DNA of 64,000 bases, taken from positions 1,054,001 through 1,118,000 of the forward strand of contig NZ_CP146242.1 in the NCBI RefSeq assembly GCF_037039395.1. The letters run 5' to 3'. Below, in pieces: positions 18,347 through 26,713 of this stretch (within the stretch, counting starts at the first letter, position 1; each line of letters starts with the position of its first letter). A model generated the notes under the pieces. It saw nothing but the letters and a program-made list of their open reading frames with translations. It was not told the DNA's origin and did not search any database. The position numbers and the translations under genes are program-made. Source of the DNA: Agrobacterium vitis. Lineage in GTDB: Bacteria > Pseudomonadota > Alphaproteobacteria > Rhizobiales > Rhizobiaceae.

Positions 18347-19432
18347 ATGGCAGATGATGAGGACCAGGAAAGTAAAACCGAGAGCCCGTCCGAGAAAAAA
18401 ATGCGGGACGCGGCAGAGCAAGGCAATTTGCCGATCTCGCGCGAAGCGCCGTTATTTGCGACGACGCTGGCCTTCTACGTATATTTTGTATTTTTCATGC
18501 CACAGGGCGTCTCCACACTGTATCAGACCCTGCGCGACCTGATGGAAAAACCGGATCAGTGGATCATCGGCACCGGCACAGACGTGATTTCACTGTTCGT
18601 GCATCTGGGTTGGTCTATGGCCGCCATGCTTGGTCCGGCCCTGTTGCTGTTCATGCTGTTTGGCCTCACTCAGTCCTTTGCCCAGCACATGCCAAGCTTC
18701 GTTCTTGATCGCATTACCCCAAAGATGGAACGGTTATCGCTCATCGGCGGAATAGGGCGGATGTTTTCAATCATGGGCTTTGTGGAATTCGGCAAGTCGC
18801 TGTTCAAGATCATCGTCGTCGCGATTATTATGTTCGTTTCGATGCGCGGCCAGTATTTCGGCACTTTGGATGCAATGCTGTCCGATCCGCAGATCATTTT
18901 CGTCAAGCTTTCCGATATCGTCCAGGAAATGCTTATTATCGTACTGTTTGCCACCGGCCTGCTGACGGTGATGGACCTCGGATGGCAGCGATACAACTGG
19001 TATCAGAAACTGCGCATGACCCGGCAGGAAGTGAAGGACGAACACAAGCAATCCCAGGGCGACCCGGTCGTCAAGGCGCGCCAGCGTTCCGCCCAGCGCG
19101 ACCAGGCCCGCCGGCGGATGATGAACAACGTGCCGCGCGCCACAATGATCATCACCAATCCCACCCATTTTGCGGTAGCCCTGCGCTATGTGCGCACCGA
19201 AATGGAAGCACCGATCGTGCTTGCCAAGGGTCAGGATCTGATTGCATTGAAGATTCGCGAGATCGCCGAGGAAAACAATATCCCGATTTTTGAGGACCCG
19301 CCCCTCGCCCGCTCCATGTTTGCGCAAGTCTCGGTGGATAGTGTCATCCCACCGATATTTTACAAGGCCGTCGCGGAGATAGTACAAAGACTATACGCTG
19401 CCGACAGCAAGAACAAGAGGCGGTTACGCTAA
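18347..19432 (+). CDS. flhB: flagellar export gate and specificity switch protein FlhB
   Basis: FlhB is the export-gate protein that switches substrate class from rod/hook to filament. It has 361 residues with a charged start (DQESKTESPSEKKMRDA, typical EKKxRDA block). Four membrane segments lie in the first about 210 residues. The cytoplasmic domain has the autocleavage motif NPTH (in TNPTHFAVALRYVRTEMEAP). It follows fliG after 269 bp. A small unknown gene starts 5 bp after its stop. Confidence 0.97.
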   Translation: MADDEDQESKTESPSEKKMRDAAEQGNLPISREAPLFATTLAFYVYFVFFMPQGVSTLYQTLRDLMEKPDQWIIGTGTDVISLFVHLGWSMAAMLGPALLLFMLFGLTQSFAQHMPSFVLDRITPKMERLSLIGGIGRMFSIMGFVEFGKSLFKIIVVAIIMFVSMRGQYFGTLDAMLSDPQIIFVKLSDIVQEMLIIVLFATGLLTVMDLGWQRYNWYQKLRMTRQEVKDEHKQSQGDPVVKARQRSAQRDQARRRMMNNVPRATMIITNPTHFAVALRYVRTEMEAPIVLAKGQDLIALKIREIAEENNIPIFEDPPLARSMFAQVSVDSVIPPIFYKAVAEIVQRLYAADSKNKRRLR

Positions 19433-19437
19433 AGAAC

Positions 19438-19881
19438 ATGAAAAAATGCAAATATACGACTGAACGCGAAAAAATAGTTGCGCAAGCTATTAGCCCTGTC
19501 GCCTCAGAACTACGGTTACTGGATGCAGCGGACCTTATATCGCTGATCCGTCTGGAGTTTTTCGGTAATATTGCTGATCTCGTGTCTTCTGCTGCTGAGC
19601 TTTACTTTCATCCCGGCACGGTCAATTTCGGTGCCGGAGGCGAATACAAGCTGGATTGGGGCGAAACGCCGGAGGTGGTTTTGGACCTCGAAATCAAACC
19701 GCGCGACATCACCATCTATGCACAACTGACATTGAGCCACGACCATGCCGGACTGGAGATCAACCATATCTCCTTCAAGAACCCATCGGCTGACCCGCAT
19801 GAAAACACCGCCCTTCTGGCGCAATGCATGAACGAGGCCCGCTTCGTGCCTAATCTCCCGGCACCGAGTTTTGTCATGTAA
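19438..19881 (+). CDS. unknown protein downstream of flhB
   Basis: I do not recognise this 147-residue protein. It has no signal peptide or membrane segment, and an acidic, soluble composition. The second half reads like a small alpha/beta domain (TIYAQLTLSHDHAGLEINHISFKN). It starts 5 bp after the flhB stop, so it is probably co-transcribed with flhB, and a motility link is plausible but unproven. Its 3' end is followed 6 bp later by a repeat-element hairpin that may act as terminator. Confidence 0.75.
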   Translation: MKKCKYTTEREKIVAQAISPVASELRLLDAADLISLIRLEFFGNIADLVSSAAELYFHPGTVNFGAGGEYKLDWGETPEVVLDLEIKPRDITIYAQLTLSHDHAGLEINHISFKNPSADPHENTALLAQCMNEARFVPNLPAPSFVM

Positions 19882-19887
19882 GGGATT

Positions 19888-20011
19888 ATACCCAGAGTCA
19901 TCGCTGATGACCCTGGGTATTCTATCTATCAATATCTAAACCCTTGAGGCATTTAAGATATTCGAAACTTTCTCAAATCGAGGATGCGTGAGCATCTTCG
20001 AGACTTGGTAT
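19888..20011 (-). repeat. MITE-like repeat, family A, copy 1 (124 bp)
   Basis: Read on the minus strand the element starts ATACCAAGTCTCGAAGATGC and ends ACTCTGGGTAT, so the ends are inverted (ATACC-A/C-A-G). A 126-bp relative lies at 63184-63309 and matches along its length, including GACGCATCC or CACGCATCC near base 25 and an internal hairpin ATATCT...AGATAT. The end at 19888-19920 can itself fold (ATACCCAGAGTCATC with GATGACCCTGGGTAT). It has no coding capacity. Confidence 0.75.
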
Positions 20012-20018
20012 AAAAACA

Positions 20019-20070
20019 CTGCATAATTTTCTCTTTAAATCGGAATCGGTTTAAAGAGAAAATTATGCAG
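20019..20070. repeat. 52-bp palindrome of the CTGCATAA...TTATGCAG family
   Basis: CTGCATAATTTTCTCTTTAAA pairs perfectly over 21 bp with its mirror image around a TCGGAATCGG loop. A diverged relative starts at 42469. It sits directly between two other repeat elements. Confidence 0.8.
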
Positions 20071-20083
20071 TAGATATAAAGAG

Positions 20084-20128
20084 CTACAGCGAACCTTTGT
20101 GCGCCATATATGGCGCACGGCGCTGTAG
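20084..20128. repeat. palindromic element D, intact copy
   Basis: The outer arms CTACAGCG / CGCTGTAG enclose a perfect 20-bp palindrome GTGCGCCATATATGGCGCAC (20099-20118). The same element in reverse orientation lies at 24526-24611, where it is split at its centre by another repeat. Confidence 0.8.
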
Positions 20129-20195
20129 GCCGTATCTCATCCCGGCCCAATGCGCCGTCAACGCCTTGCACGCAAACTTTTCCGGTTTCCAGAGC

Positions 20196-21074
20196 TTATC
20201 TTACTCCCAGGACCTGTCTGGGCCAGAAACTGGCTTTCAGAGGTGCCGTCTTCAGGCTTGGCTGCGCATTCAGCGCGACTCTCGTGCGCCGCTCCAGCTC
20301 TCCATCATCCTCGGGCATGAAGATGATGTTATAGCGCTCCGGCCCCATGAATTCCTTGGTGAATTTCAAAGACATCCCGAAATGATTGGCCTCGAAGGGT
20401 TCAAGCGAGCGCATCCGGTCGAAATCACCGGCAAAATCCGGCCAGCGACTGGCGTTGAGAATGAGATCGAGGGCAGCATCATAACGCTGCCAGATCTGCT
20501 GGCTGGATTTGACCTCGATGACCTTGATCCTGATCTGGGTAACCTGGCCATCCGGTGTCCCCCGCACCACCATGAAGAATGAGGGGGCGTCGCCATCCGG
20601 CTTTGCGGCTGGCAGGCTGGTTTCGGCAATGCAATTGAAAATGCCCGGCGAAAAAGGGTTCTGGACCCAATCGGCCGTCCCCAGCCCCGCCGCCTTGATC
20701 TGCTCACAAAGCGTCTTGCCGGAAATGCGGAACTTGCGCACCGGCGCAGCAATGTCGAGCAGCGGCGGCATGTCGAAAAACCGGGCGGGCACCATCACCT
20801 GCTCGGAGGGCATCTGCGCGGAGGCGAGGCGTTTCCCCCGCAACACGGTCGGTTCCGGCTCCTCTCGGCTTTGCCAGGGCAGGACATCTTTGACGCTCTC
20901 GATCAGTTGATTGAGCCGGCGCTGATCGTCTGCCGTCAACACCGCGATAGCAATGCTGCAACAAAACAACAGGAAAATCACGGCAAACAGCCTCAGCCCT
21001 CGCCGCCGCATGCGGTGGGCTTCCAGGCTTCCGTCCGGCCTTTTATGGCCCGAAGGGATGACGCGCTGCTGCAT
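20196..21074 (-). CDS. unknown single-pass exported/membrane protein
   Basis: The 292-residue product has a basic N terminus (RMRRRGLR) and one hydrophobic stretch (FAVIFLLFCCSIAIAVL, about residues 30-46), followed by a periplasmic region of about 240 residues. That region contains CEQIKAAGLGTADWVQNPF and FMVVRGTPDGQVTQIRIKVIEV. I think it belongs to an uncharacterised rhizobial family (possibly DUF6030, from memory). The start at 21074 is uncertain; MRRRGLRLF further in is an alternative. It is separated from the neighbouring genes by repeats on both sides. Confidence 0.75.
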   Translation of the reverse strand: MQQRVIPSGHKRPDGSLEAHRMRRRGLRLFAVIFLLFCCSIAIAVLTADDQRRLNQLIESVKDVLPWQSREEPEPTVLRGKRLASAQMPSEQVMVPARFFDMPPLLDIAAPVRKFRISGKTLCEQIKAAGLGTADWVQNPFSPGIFNCIAETSLPAAKPDGDAPSFFMVVRGTPDGQVTQIRIKVIEVKSSQQIWQRYDAALDLILNASRWPDFAGDFDRMRSLEPFEANHFGMSLKFTKEFMGPERYNIIFMPEDDGELERRTRVALNAQPSLKTAPLKASFWPRQVLGVR

Positions 21075-21159
21075 CCATAGGTCCGGTCTTCTTCACAATA
21101 GGCTTATGCCACAAAATTCCTTGCAAAGAACTATATGATGATGCGAACGATTACAGGAA

Positions 21160-21206
21160 GATTTTACTCGAGGAAACCGGCACCACTTTTCCGTGACAAA
21201 CTTCAG
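21160..21206 (-). repeat. half copy of the 105-bp repeat (family B, copy 3, 5' part)
   Basis: Read on the minus strand it begins CTGAAGTTTGTCACGGAAAA and continues GTGGTGCCGGTTTCCTCGAG, matching the first about 45 bp of the 105-bp element at 48037-48141. The right end is missing. The stop codon of the siderophore receptor lies inside it. Confidence 0.6.
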
Positions 21207-23380
21207 AATTTGACGCTGGCCCTCACCGTGACATTGAAGGGTTCTCCAACCTGGTTGGCGTAATTGGTCGAGCCGATCGATGAGGTATAATAGGTCTTGT
21301 CGAAAATATTCTTCAAATTCACCTGAAGCGTCAATGGCCGCTCGAAGTTGAACGTGTAGGCTGCGAACAGATCGACGACCGCATAGCCGGGCAGGAAATA
21401 ACTATTGCTGTTGATGCCTGCCCGCTTGCCCACGGCGCGGATGCCACCGCCAACCTTCAACCTGTTCCCATCGCCACCGATGTCACCGACATCATAGGCC
21501 ACGGACAGGGCGCCGGTATGGCGGGCAACATTGGGCAATTGCTTGCCGGCATAATCCGGGTCCTCCAGAACCTTGGCATCGGTATAGCCATAGCTCGCAA
21601 TTACCTGCCAATGATCCGTCAACTGGCCGGCCACATCGACCTCGAGGCCCCGTGAGCGCACCAGCCCCGCCGTCTTGACCACGCTTTCGCCGCCGATAGT
21701 CTCGGAATAGGCGACATTTTTCTTGCGGGCGGAAAACAGCGCAACATTGGCGCTCAAGCCGTCCAGCAGCTCGAATTTGCTGCCGATCTCGTAGGATGTC
21801 CCCTCTTCCGGGTCGAGATTGCCATAATAGCTGGAGATCGACGACTGGGGCCGGAAGGTCCGGGCTGCATTGGCGTAGAGCGAGATCTCAGGCGTCAGCT
21901 TGTAGACGATACCGCCATTGGGAATGAGCGCATCGCCATTGCTATCGGTATTGGCATTGAAGGGGCGCCCCTTACCGGCATAGAGATCGTAATACTGGTA
22001 GCGCAGACCGCCGACCAATATCCATTGGTCGGTCAGATGCAGGCTGTCCTGCATATAGACCGAGGCCGTCGACAATTGCTCCGTCTGGTCGCTGTCGGAG
22101 GCCGAAACCTTGGTGCATTGCGCCAGATTGCCATAAACCGGATTGTTGATGTTGAAATTGCTGGAATTGGCGCAACGCAGCATGTCAGTGCGCAGCGTAT
22201 CGCTATAATCATAGGAAACGCCAAACAGCAGGTCGTTCTGCATACCGCCGATCTCGACTTCGCCGGTCAGGTCGGCCCTGACTGCATGATTGTAGCTGGT
22301 GGAATATTGCGTGGCATCGGCGCGGCGCGTCACGGCACCGGTTGTGGAATTATAGCCGGTGACGCGGGCCTGATTATCGGAATATTCGTTGCGGCTATAG
22401 GCGTAGTTCAGGGACAGTTTCCAGTCGTCGCTCAACTGCCGGTCAATCGACACCTTGGCCAGATCCGATTTGCCATCGGTAATGTTATATTTCTCGTCGA
22501 GCCGGGTGCGGCGGCTGAGGTCCACCGCATGGCCGGTGGTCAGATCGAAGATCGTGCCACGGTCGAAGGGCACGCTGTAATCGTCGTGCATATAGGAGAC
22601 GGTAACCTCGGTATCCTCGCCACTCCAGCTCAGGGATGGTGCAACCATCCATTTCTTGGTCTCACCGAAATTGCGCCAGTAATCGCTCTTCTGGCCTTCC
22701 GCGATGAAACGATAGGAAAAGTCTGTCCCGGAAATTGGACCGGTCACATCCAGGCCGGAGGTCGAACCATATTTGCCCGCGCCATAACCGGTTACACTGC
22801 TATAGACCTCACCGGAAAACACGTCCTCCGGCTTTTTGGTGACGACATTGACCATGCCGCCGGGGTCGAGAATGCCGTAAAGCGTCGAAGCCGGACCTTT
22901 CAACACCTCGACCCGGTCGGTGGTGGCGTTGAAGGAAAATGGCAGCGCGGTCTTCAGCCCATCGGTCAGAATCGAGCCATCGCGATTGTCGCCAAAGCCG
23001 CGGCGAATGATGGCGTCCTGCGTGCCGCCCAATGTATTGGCCTGGGTAATGCCGCTGATATTGGCAAGCGCATCGTCCAGCGAGCGGGCACCCTGGTCCT
23101 TCAAGACCTCGCCGCTCACTACATTGACCGCCTGCGGCACATCCAGCAGCGGCGTATCCGTGCGGGTTGCGGTGCTGGTGGACAGGGGCTGATAACCGCG
23201 CGTCGATTTTTTGTCCGTCACTGTAATGGTCTGAAGCGCCGTCGTACCAGCCGTGTCACCGGCTTGACCGGACACATCCTCGGCCCTGGCTGGCAGAGCG
23301 ACGGATGCCAGCAACAGCGCCGCCATCATCCGACCACGGCTTTTGCCGTTATCACGCATCTGTCTCGCCGCTTGCCCCAC
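21203..23380 (-). CDS. TonB-dependent siderophore receptor
   Basis: An outer-membrane gated channel for ferric siderophore uptake, energised by TonB. The 725-residue protein has a signal peptide (ending LPARAED), a TonB box-like LQTITVT, a plug domain (LLDVPQAVNVVSGEVLKDQGARSLDDALANISG; RVEVLKGPASTLYGILDPGGMVNVVTKKP) and a 22-strand barrel ending in the typical aromatic residue (VRASVKF). It most resembles the FhuA/FoxA-type hydroxamate receptors; the ligand cannot be read from sequence. It is divergent from an RpiR-type regulator, with an iron-box-like inverted repeat in between. Its stop lies in a repeat. Confidence 0.93.
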   Translation of the reverse strand: MGQAARQMRDNGKSRGRMMAALLLASVALPARAEDVSGQAGDTAGTTALQTITVTDKKSTRGYQPLSTSTATRTDTPLLDVPQAVNVVSGEVLKDQGARSLDDALANISGITQANTLGGTQDAIIRRGFGDNRDGSILTDGLKTALPFSFNATTDRVEVLKGPASTLYGILDPGGMVNVVTKKPEDVFSGEVYSSVTGYGAGKYGSTSGLDVTGPISGTDFSYRFIAEGQKSDYWRNFGETKKWMVAPSLSWSGEDTEVTVSYMHDDYSVPFDRGTIFDLTTGHAVDLSRRTRLDEKYNITDGKSDLAKVSIDRQLSDDWKLSLNYAYSRNEYSDNQARVTGYNSTTGAVTRRADATQYSTSYNHAVRADLTGEVEIGGMQNDLLFGVSYDYSDTLRTDMLRCANSSNFNINNPVYGNLAQCTKVSASDSDQTEQLSTASVYMQDSLHLTDQWILVGGLRYQYYDLYAGKGRPFNANTDSNGDALIPNGGIVYKLTPEISLYANAARTFRPQSSISSYYGNLDPEEGTSYEIGSKFELLDGLSANVALFSARKKNVAYSETIGGESVVKTAGLVRSRGLEVDVAGQLTDHWQVIASYGYTDAKVLEDPDYAGKQLPNVARHTGALSVAYDVGDIGGDGNRLKVGGGIRAVGKRAGINSNSYFLPGYAVVDLFAAYTFNFERPLTLQVNLKNIFDKTYYTSSIGSTNYANQVGEPFNVTVRASVKF

Positions 23381-23437
23381 AGCCTTACCCCCAAAATTAC
23401 AGTGTCATTCGCTTGTTCTCTGGGCTTTTCCAATTGA

Positions 23438-23452
23438 TGAATGTAGTAGTCA
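23438..23452. promoter_or_regulatory. possible iron-responsive (IRO/RirA-like) box
   Basis: TGA-N9-TCA, inside TTGA-N12-TCAA, lies 58 bp upstream of the receptor start and resembles the IRO motif of rhizobial iron genes. The match is short and could occur by chance; only the position before an iron receptor supports it. Confidence 0.3.
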
Positions 23453-23625
23453 ACTTTAAAACCTCATAGCTGTCGGGCAAAAAGACCGCTAAAGCCGCGT
23501 AGAGACGGAAAACCGGGTGGAAAGCCTGCCCTTTGCGGTTAGGATTCAACGGTTTTTGTGGAGAAATGCCCGGCCTGGACAATCGATGCCGGCGACTACT
23601 ACAGGATCAGGAGCACAGCCAAGCA

Positions 23626-24522
23626 ATGGGCAGGCAGGGTGAACGGACCGGCAGATCACGGCGCATCGACCGTTATGGCGACCGGCTGAAAAAGCGCCGC
23701 GATCAGCTTTCACCTGGTCTGCTGACCGTAGCCGATTATATCGATGGGCATCGCCATGCGGTGTTGAGCAAATCGGCGCTGGAAATCGCCTTCGAGACCG
23801 GCACATCCGACGCAACGGTGATCCGCGCCATTCAGGCGCTGGGCTTTCGCGGCCTGGTCGACCTGAAGGAAACGTTGAAAGCCTATCTGGGCGAAACCGA
23901 TTCCCCCATTGAAAAAATGGCCGCGACCACGGATGGCATCAGCGGCAATAGCGATGCTGCCGTGGATTTCGTGCTGGAAAACCAGCAGACTGCCCTGGCG
24001 GCGCTGGCAAGCCCAGAAAACCGGGCCGCCCTTTCCAAAGCCGCTTTGCTGATGGCCGAGGCCCGCGCCATCGGGGTTTTCGGCATCGGCGCATCCGGCA
24101 TTATCGCCAGTTACGGCGCCCGGCTGTTTTCCCGCTCCGGGTTTCCGTCCTACGCTCTTAACACCACAGGAATTTCGCTGGCCGAACAATTGCTCGGACT
24201 TGGCACCGGCCATGTGCTGGTCATGCTGCTGCATGGCCGTCCGCATCGCGAAGCCATGACGGTGATTTCCGAGGCCAAACGGCTCGACATACCGCTGATC
24301 CTGGTGCTGGGACAGGCCGAAAGCGTGCTGCGCCAGCACGCCAGCGTCAGCCTCGTCGTTCCGCGCGCCAAAAGCGAGCAGGTGGCGTTGCATGCGCCCT
24401 CGCTGATGGTAATCGAAACCCTGGCGCTGGCGCTTTCCGCTCTCAAACCGGAACGGACGCTGGAAACGCTGAACCGGCTGGTGGAGCTGCGCAGCACCAT
24501 TCGCCCCGACAAGCGTGGTTAA
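23626..24522 (+). CDS. RpiR/MurR-family transcriptional regulator
   Basis: A 298-residue regulator with an N-terminal helix-turn-helix (KRRDQLSPGLLTVADYIDGH, then FETGTSDATVIRAIQALGFRGLVDLKETL) and a C-terminal SIS sugar-isomerase domain (AIGVFGIGASGIIASYGARLF, about residues 145-165). Such proteins bind DNA in response to phosphosugars. Here it diverges from the siderophore receptor, so it may control it; that is inference. The start is uncertain: the frame is open from 23533, ATG 23566 has GGAG only 2 bp away, and ATG 23626 has AGGAG 12 bp away. Confidence 0.85.
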   Translation: MGRQGERTGRSRRIDRYGDRLKKRRDQLSPGLLTVADYIDGHRHAVLSKSALEIAFETGTSDATVIRAIQALGFRGLVDLKETLKAYLGETDSPIEKMAATTDGISGNSDAAVDFVLENQQTALAALASPENRAALSKAALLMAEARAIGVFGIGASGIIASYGARLFSRSGFPSYALNTTGISLAEQLLGLGTGHVLVMLLHGRPHREAMTVISEAKRLDIPLILVLGQAESVLRQHASVSLVVPRAKSEQVALHAPSLMVIETLALALSALKPERTLETLNRLVELRSTIRPDKRG

Positions 24523-24525
24523 CCG

Positions 24526-24611
24526 CTACAGCGCCGTGCGCCTTATACCAAGGCTCGAAGAGTCATCTTCAATGACTCTTCGTATTATATGGCGCACAAA
24601 GGTTCGCTGTA
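24526..24611. repeat. palindromic element D, second copy, interrupted at its centre
   Basis: The left arm CTACAGCGCCGTGCGCC (24526-24542) and the right arm TATATGGCGCACAAAGGTTCGCTGTAG (24586 onward) are the two halves of the element at 20084-20128 in reverse orientation. A 41-bp hairpin with family A ends is inserted exactly at the central TATA. The element lies between two convergent genes and may serve as a bidirectional terminator. Confidence 0.8.
24545..24585. repeat. short deleted copy of MITE-like family A (41 bp)
   Basis: ATACCAAGGCTCGAAGAGTC...GACTCTTCGTAT keeps only the two ends of the 124-126 bp family A element and folds into a hairpin (CGAAGAGTCAT / ATGACTCTTCG). TTA lies on both flanks (24543-24545 and 24585-24587), consistent with a TA or TTA target duplication. 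Confidence 0.65.
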
Positions 24612-24613
24612 GA

Positions 24614-26239
24614 TTATGCAGCGTGCAGGCCCGGCGCTTCCTGGCCGGTGCGCGCCACATATTCCGTGTAACCGCCGCCATATTGATGGATGCCATCCGG
24701 CGTCAGTTCCAGGACGCGGTTGGACAGGGCGGCCAGAAAATGCCGGTCATGGCTGACAAACAGCATGGTGCCTTCATAGGCAGACAGCGCCTTGATCAGC
24801 ATTTCCTTGGTGTCGAGATCCAGATGGTTGGTCGGTTCGTCCAGAACGAGGAGATTTGGCGGGTCGAACAGCATGGCCGCCATCACCAACCGGGCCTTCT
24901 CGCCGCCAGACAGTACCCGGCAGCGCTTTTCGACATCGTCACCGGAAAAGCCGAAGCAACCGGCCAATGCCCGGAGCGGCGCCTGCCCTGCCTTCGGAAA
25001 GCTTTCCTCCAGCCATTGCAATACGGTGCTGTCGCCATCCAGCACGTCCATGGCATGCTGGGCGAAATAGCCGAGCTTGACACTGGCACCGATGCTGACC
25101 GTGCCTTGATCCGGCTCGGTCGTGCCGGCAACCAGCTTTAACAGCGTCGATTTTCCAGCCCCATTGATGCCCATGATGCACCAGCGTTCGCGCCGGCGGA
25201 CCATGAAATCCAGCCCCTGATAAATCGTCCGGCTGCCATAGGCCTTGTGGACATTCTTGATATTGATGACGTCATCGCCGGAGCGTGGCGCGGGCAGGAA
25301 GTCGAACGCCACCGTCTGCCGGCGGCGCGGCGGCTCGACCCGATCGATCTTGTCGAGTTTCTTCACCCGGCTCTGCACCTGGGCCGCATGGGAGGCGCGC
25401 GCCTTGAAACGCTCGATGAACTTGATTTCCTTGGCCAGCATCGCCTGCTGACGCTCGAATTGCGCCTGCTGCTGCTTCTCATTCTGGGCGCGCTGGCCCT
25501 CGTAAAAGCCATAGTCACCGGAATAGCTGGTCAGCGAACCGCCATCGATCTCGATAATCTTCGTGACGATCCGGTTCATGAATTCGCGGTCATGCGAGGT
25601 CATCAGCAGCGCGCCATCGTAATTCTTCAGAAAACTTTCCAGCCAGATCAGGCTTTCGAGATCGAGATGGTTGCTCGGCTCGTCAAGCAGCATCACATCG
25701 GGCCGCATCAATAGAATACGCGCCAGTGCCACGCGCATTTTCCAGCCACCCGACAGCTTGCCGACGTCGCCATCCATCATCTCCTGGGAAAAACTCAACC
25801 CATCCAGCACCTCGCGCGCCCGGCCCTCCAGAGCATAGCCATCCAGCTCTTCGTAGCGGGCCTGAACCTCGCCGTAGCGCTCGATGATCGCATCCATGTC
25901 ATCCATTCGGTCTGGGTCCGACATGGCGCCTTCCAGCTCGCGCAGTTCTGCCGCCACCGTGCTGACCGGCCCGGCCCCATCCATCACCTCGGCGACTGCC
26001 GAACGCCCGGACATTTCGCCGACATCCTGGTTGAAATAACCGATGGTGACGCCTTTTTCAGTCGAAACCTGGCCTTCATCAGGCAATTCTTCGCCAGTGA
26101 TCATCCGAAACAGCGTGGTCTTGCCCGCGCCATTCGGACCGACCAGGCCAATCTTCTCCCCCTTGTTCAGGGCGGCGGAGGCCTCGATGAACAACAGGCG
26201 ATGGCTGTTCTGCTTGGAGATATTTTCAATGCGGATCAT
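24614..26239 (-). CDS. ABC-F family ATPase (YbiT-like)
   Basis: A soluble ABC-F protein with two ATP-binding domains and no membrane segments; the family acts on the ribosome during translation. The 541-residue protein has Walker A GPNGAGKTT (about 34-42) and signature LSGGWKMRVALA in domain 1, then an Arg/Lys/Gln-rich linker (EKQQQAQFERQQAMLAKEIK). Walker A GINGAGKST and signature LSGGEKARLVMA are in domain 2. Both Walker B regions read LLDEPSNHLDL or VLDEPTNHLDL. Its 3' end touches the repeat at 24526-24611. It is a monocistronic gene convergent with the RpiR gene. Confidence 0.93.
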   Translation of the reverse strand: MIRIENISKQNSHRLLFIEASAALNKGEKIGLVGPNGAGKTTLFRMITGEELPDEGQVSTEKGVTIGYFNQDVGEMSGRSAVAEVMDGAGPVSTVAAELRELEGAMSDPDRMDDMDAIIERYGEVQARYEELDGYALEGRAREVLDGLSFSQEMMDGDVGKLSGGWKMRVALARILLMRPDVMLLDEPSNHLDLESLIWLESFLKNYDGALLMTSHDREFMNRIVTKIIEIDGGSLTSYSGDYGFYEGQRAQNEKQQQAQFERQQAMLAKEIKFIERFKARASHAAQVQSRVKKLDKIDRVEPPRRRQTVAFDFLPAPRSGDDVINIKNVHKAYGSRTIYQGLDFMVRRRERWCIMGINGAGKSTLLKLVAGTTEPDQGTVSIGASVKLGYFAQHAMDVLDGDSTVLQWLEESFPKAGQAPLRALAGCFGFSGDDVEKRCRVLSGGEKARLVMAAMLFDPPNLLVLDEPTNHLDLDTKEMLIKALSAYEGTMLFVSHDRHFLAALSNRVLELTPDGIHQYGGGYTEYVARTGQEAPGLHAA

Positions 26240-26579
26240 GTCGCTTCAGCCCGGAAAAGATGATTTTGCGCGCCTTATGGCATGACTTGCGCGCCCTGTC
26301 GCGCCCATTTCGGCCCAGGGCGACAGGGTTGAGAGCAGGATAGGTACTTGCCATATTGGCCAAGGATGCCTGCTGCCTAAAAAGGCCGGACACGTCTCAA
26401 ATCCGCCAAATGCCTGATATATCCGCAATTCCAACGTTTTTTGCAGACTGGTTTCTCGTATCGTCCCTGTGGTAAAGGCAAGCATGGACTGACGATTGAC
26501 TTTGCAAAGTCGTGGTCGAAAAGCAGATAATCATTCCACTTCGAAGCTGCCAACTGGAAAGCCTGAGGAGACCGCCCTA
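26240..26579. other. upstream region of the polysaccharide locus
   Basis: 340 bp between the divergent ABC-F gene and the first glycosyltransferase codons. It should contain both promoters. No repeat element or gene was recognised. Confidence 0.4.
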
Positions 26580-26713
26580 GTGAATTTAGCGTCTATAGCC
26601 CGGTATCTCTGGTCTTCTCTGGGGCCAGCCAAGTACAAAAAGACGCCAATTGAACGGCAGATCGACTACCTCAAGTCCTTTGTAAGCTACCAGCCTTCAG
26701 GCGGGTCCCCCCG
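26580..26713 (+). other. probable original N terminus of the GT4 gene, now out of frame
   Basis: A GTG at 26580 has a strong ribosome site (GAGGAG, 9-10 bp upstream). It opens a frame with a protein-like start (VNLASIARYLWSSLGPAKYK, then KTPIERQIDYLKSFVSYQPS). This frame leaves the glycosyltransferase frame at TCCCCCC (26706-26712). One extra C there would join the two frames into one protein. The main glycosyltransferase frame has no comparable ribosome site. Confidence 0.55.

Noticed and set aside
22025..23437. 470-codon open frame opposite the TonB-dependent receptor
   Set aside because: The receptor has signal peptide, plug and barrel motifs; the opposite frame is an artefact of codon bias.
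19888..24611. Possible insertion sequence around the clustered repeats
   Set aside because: No transposase-like frame is present; the elements are 41-126 bp and non-coding.
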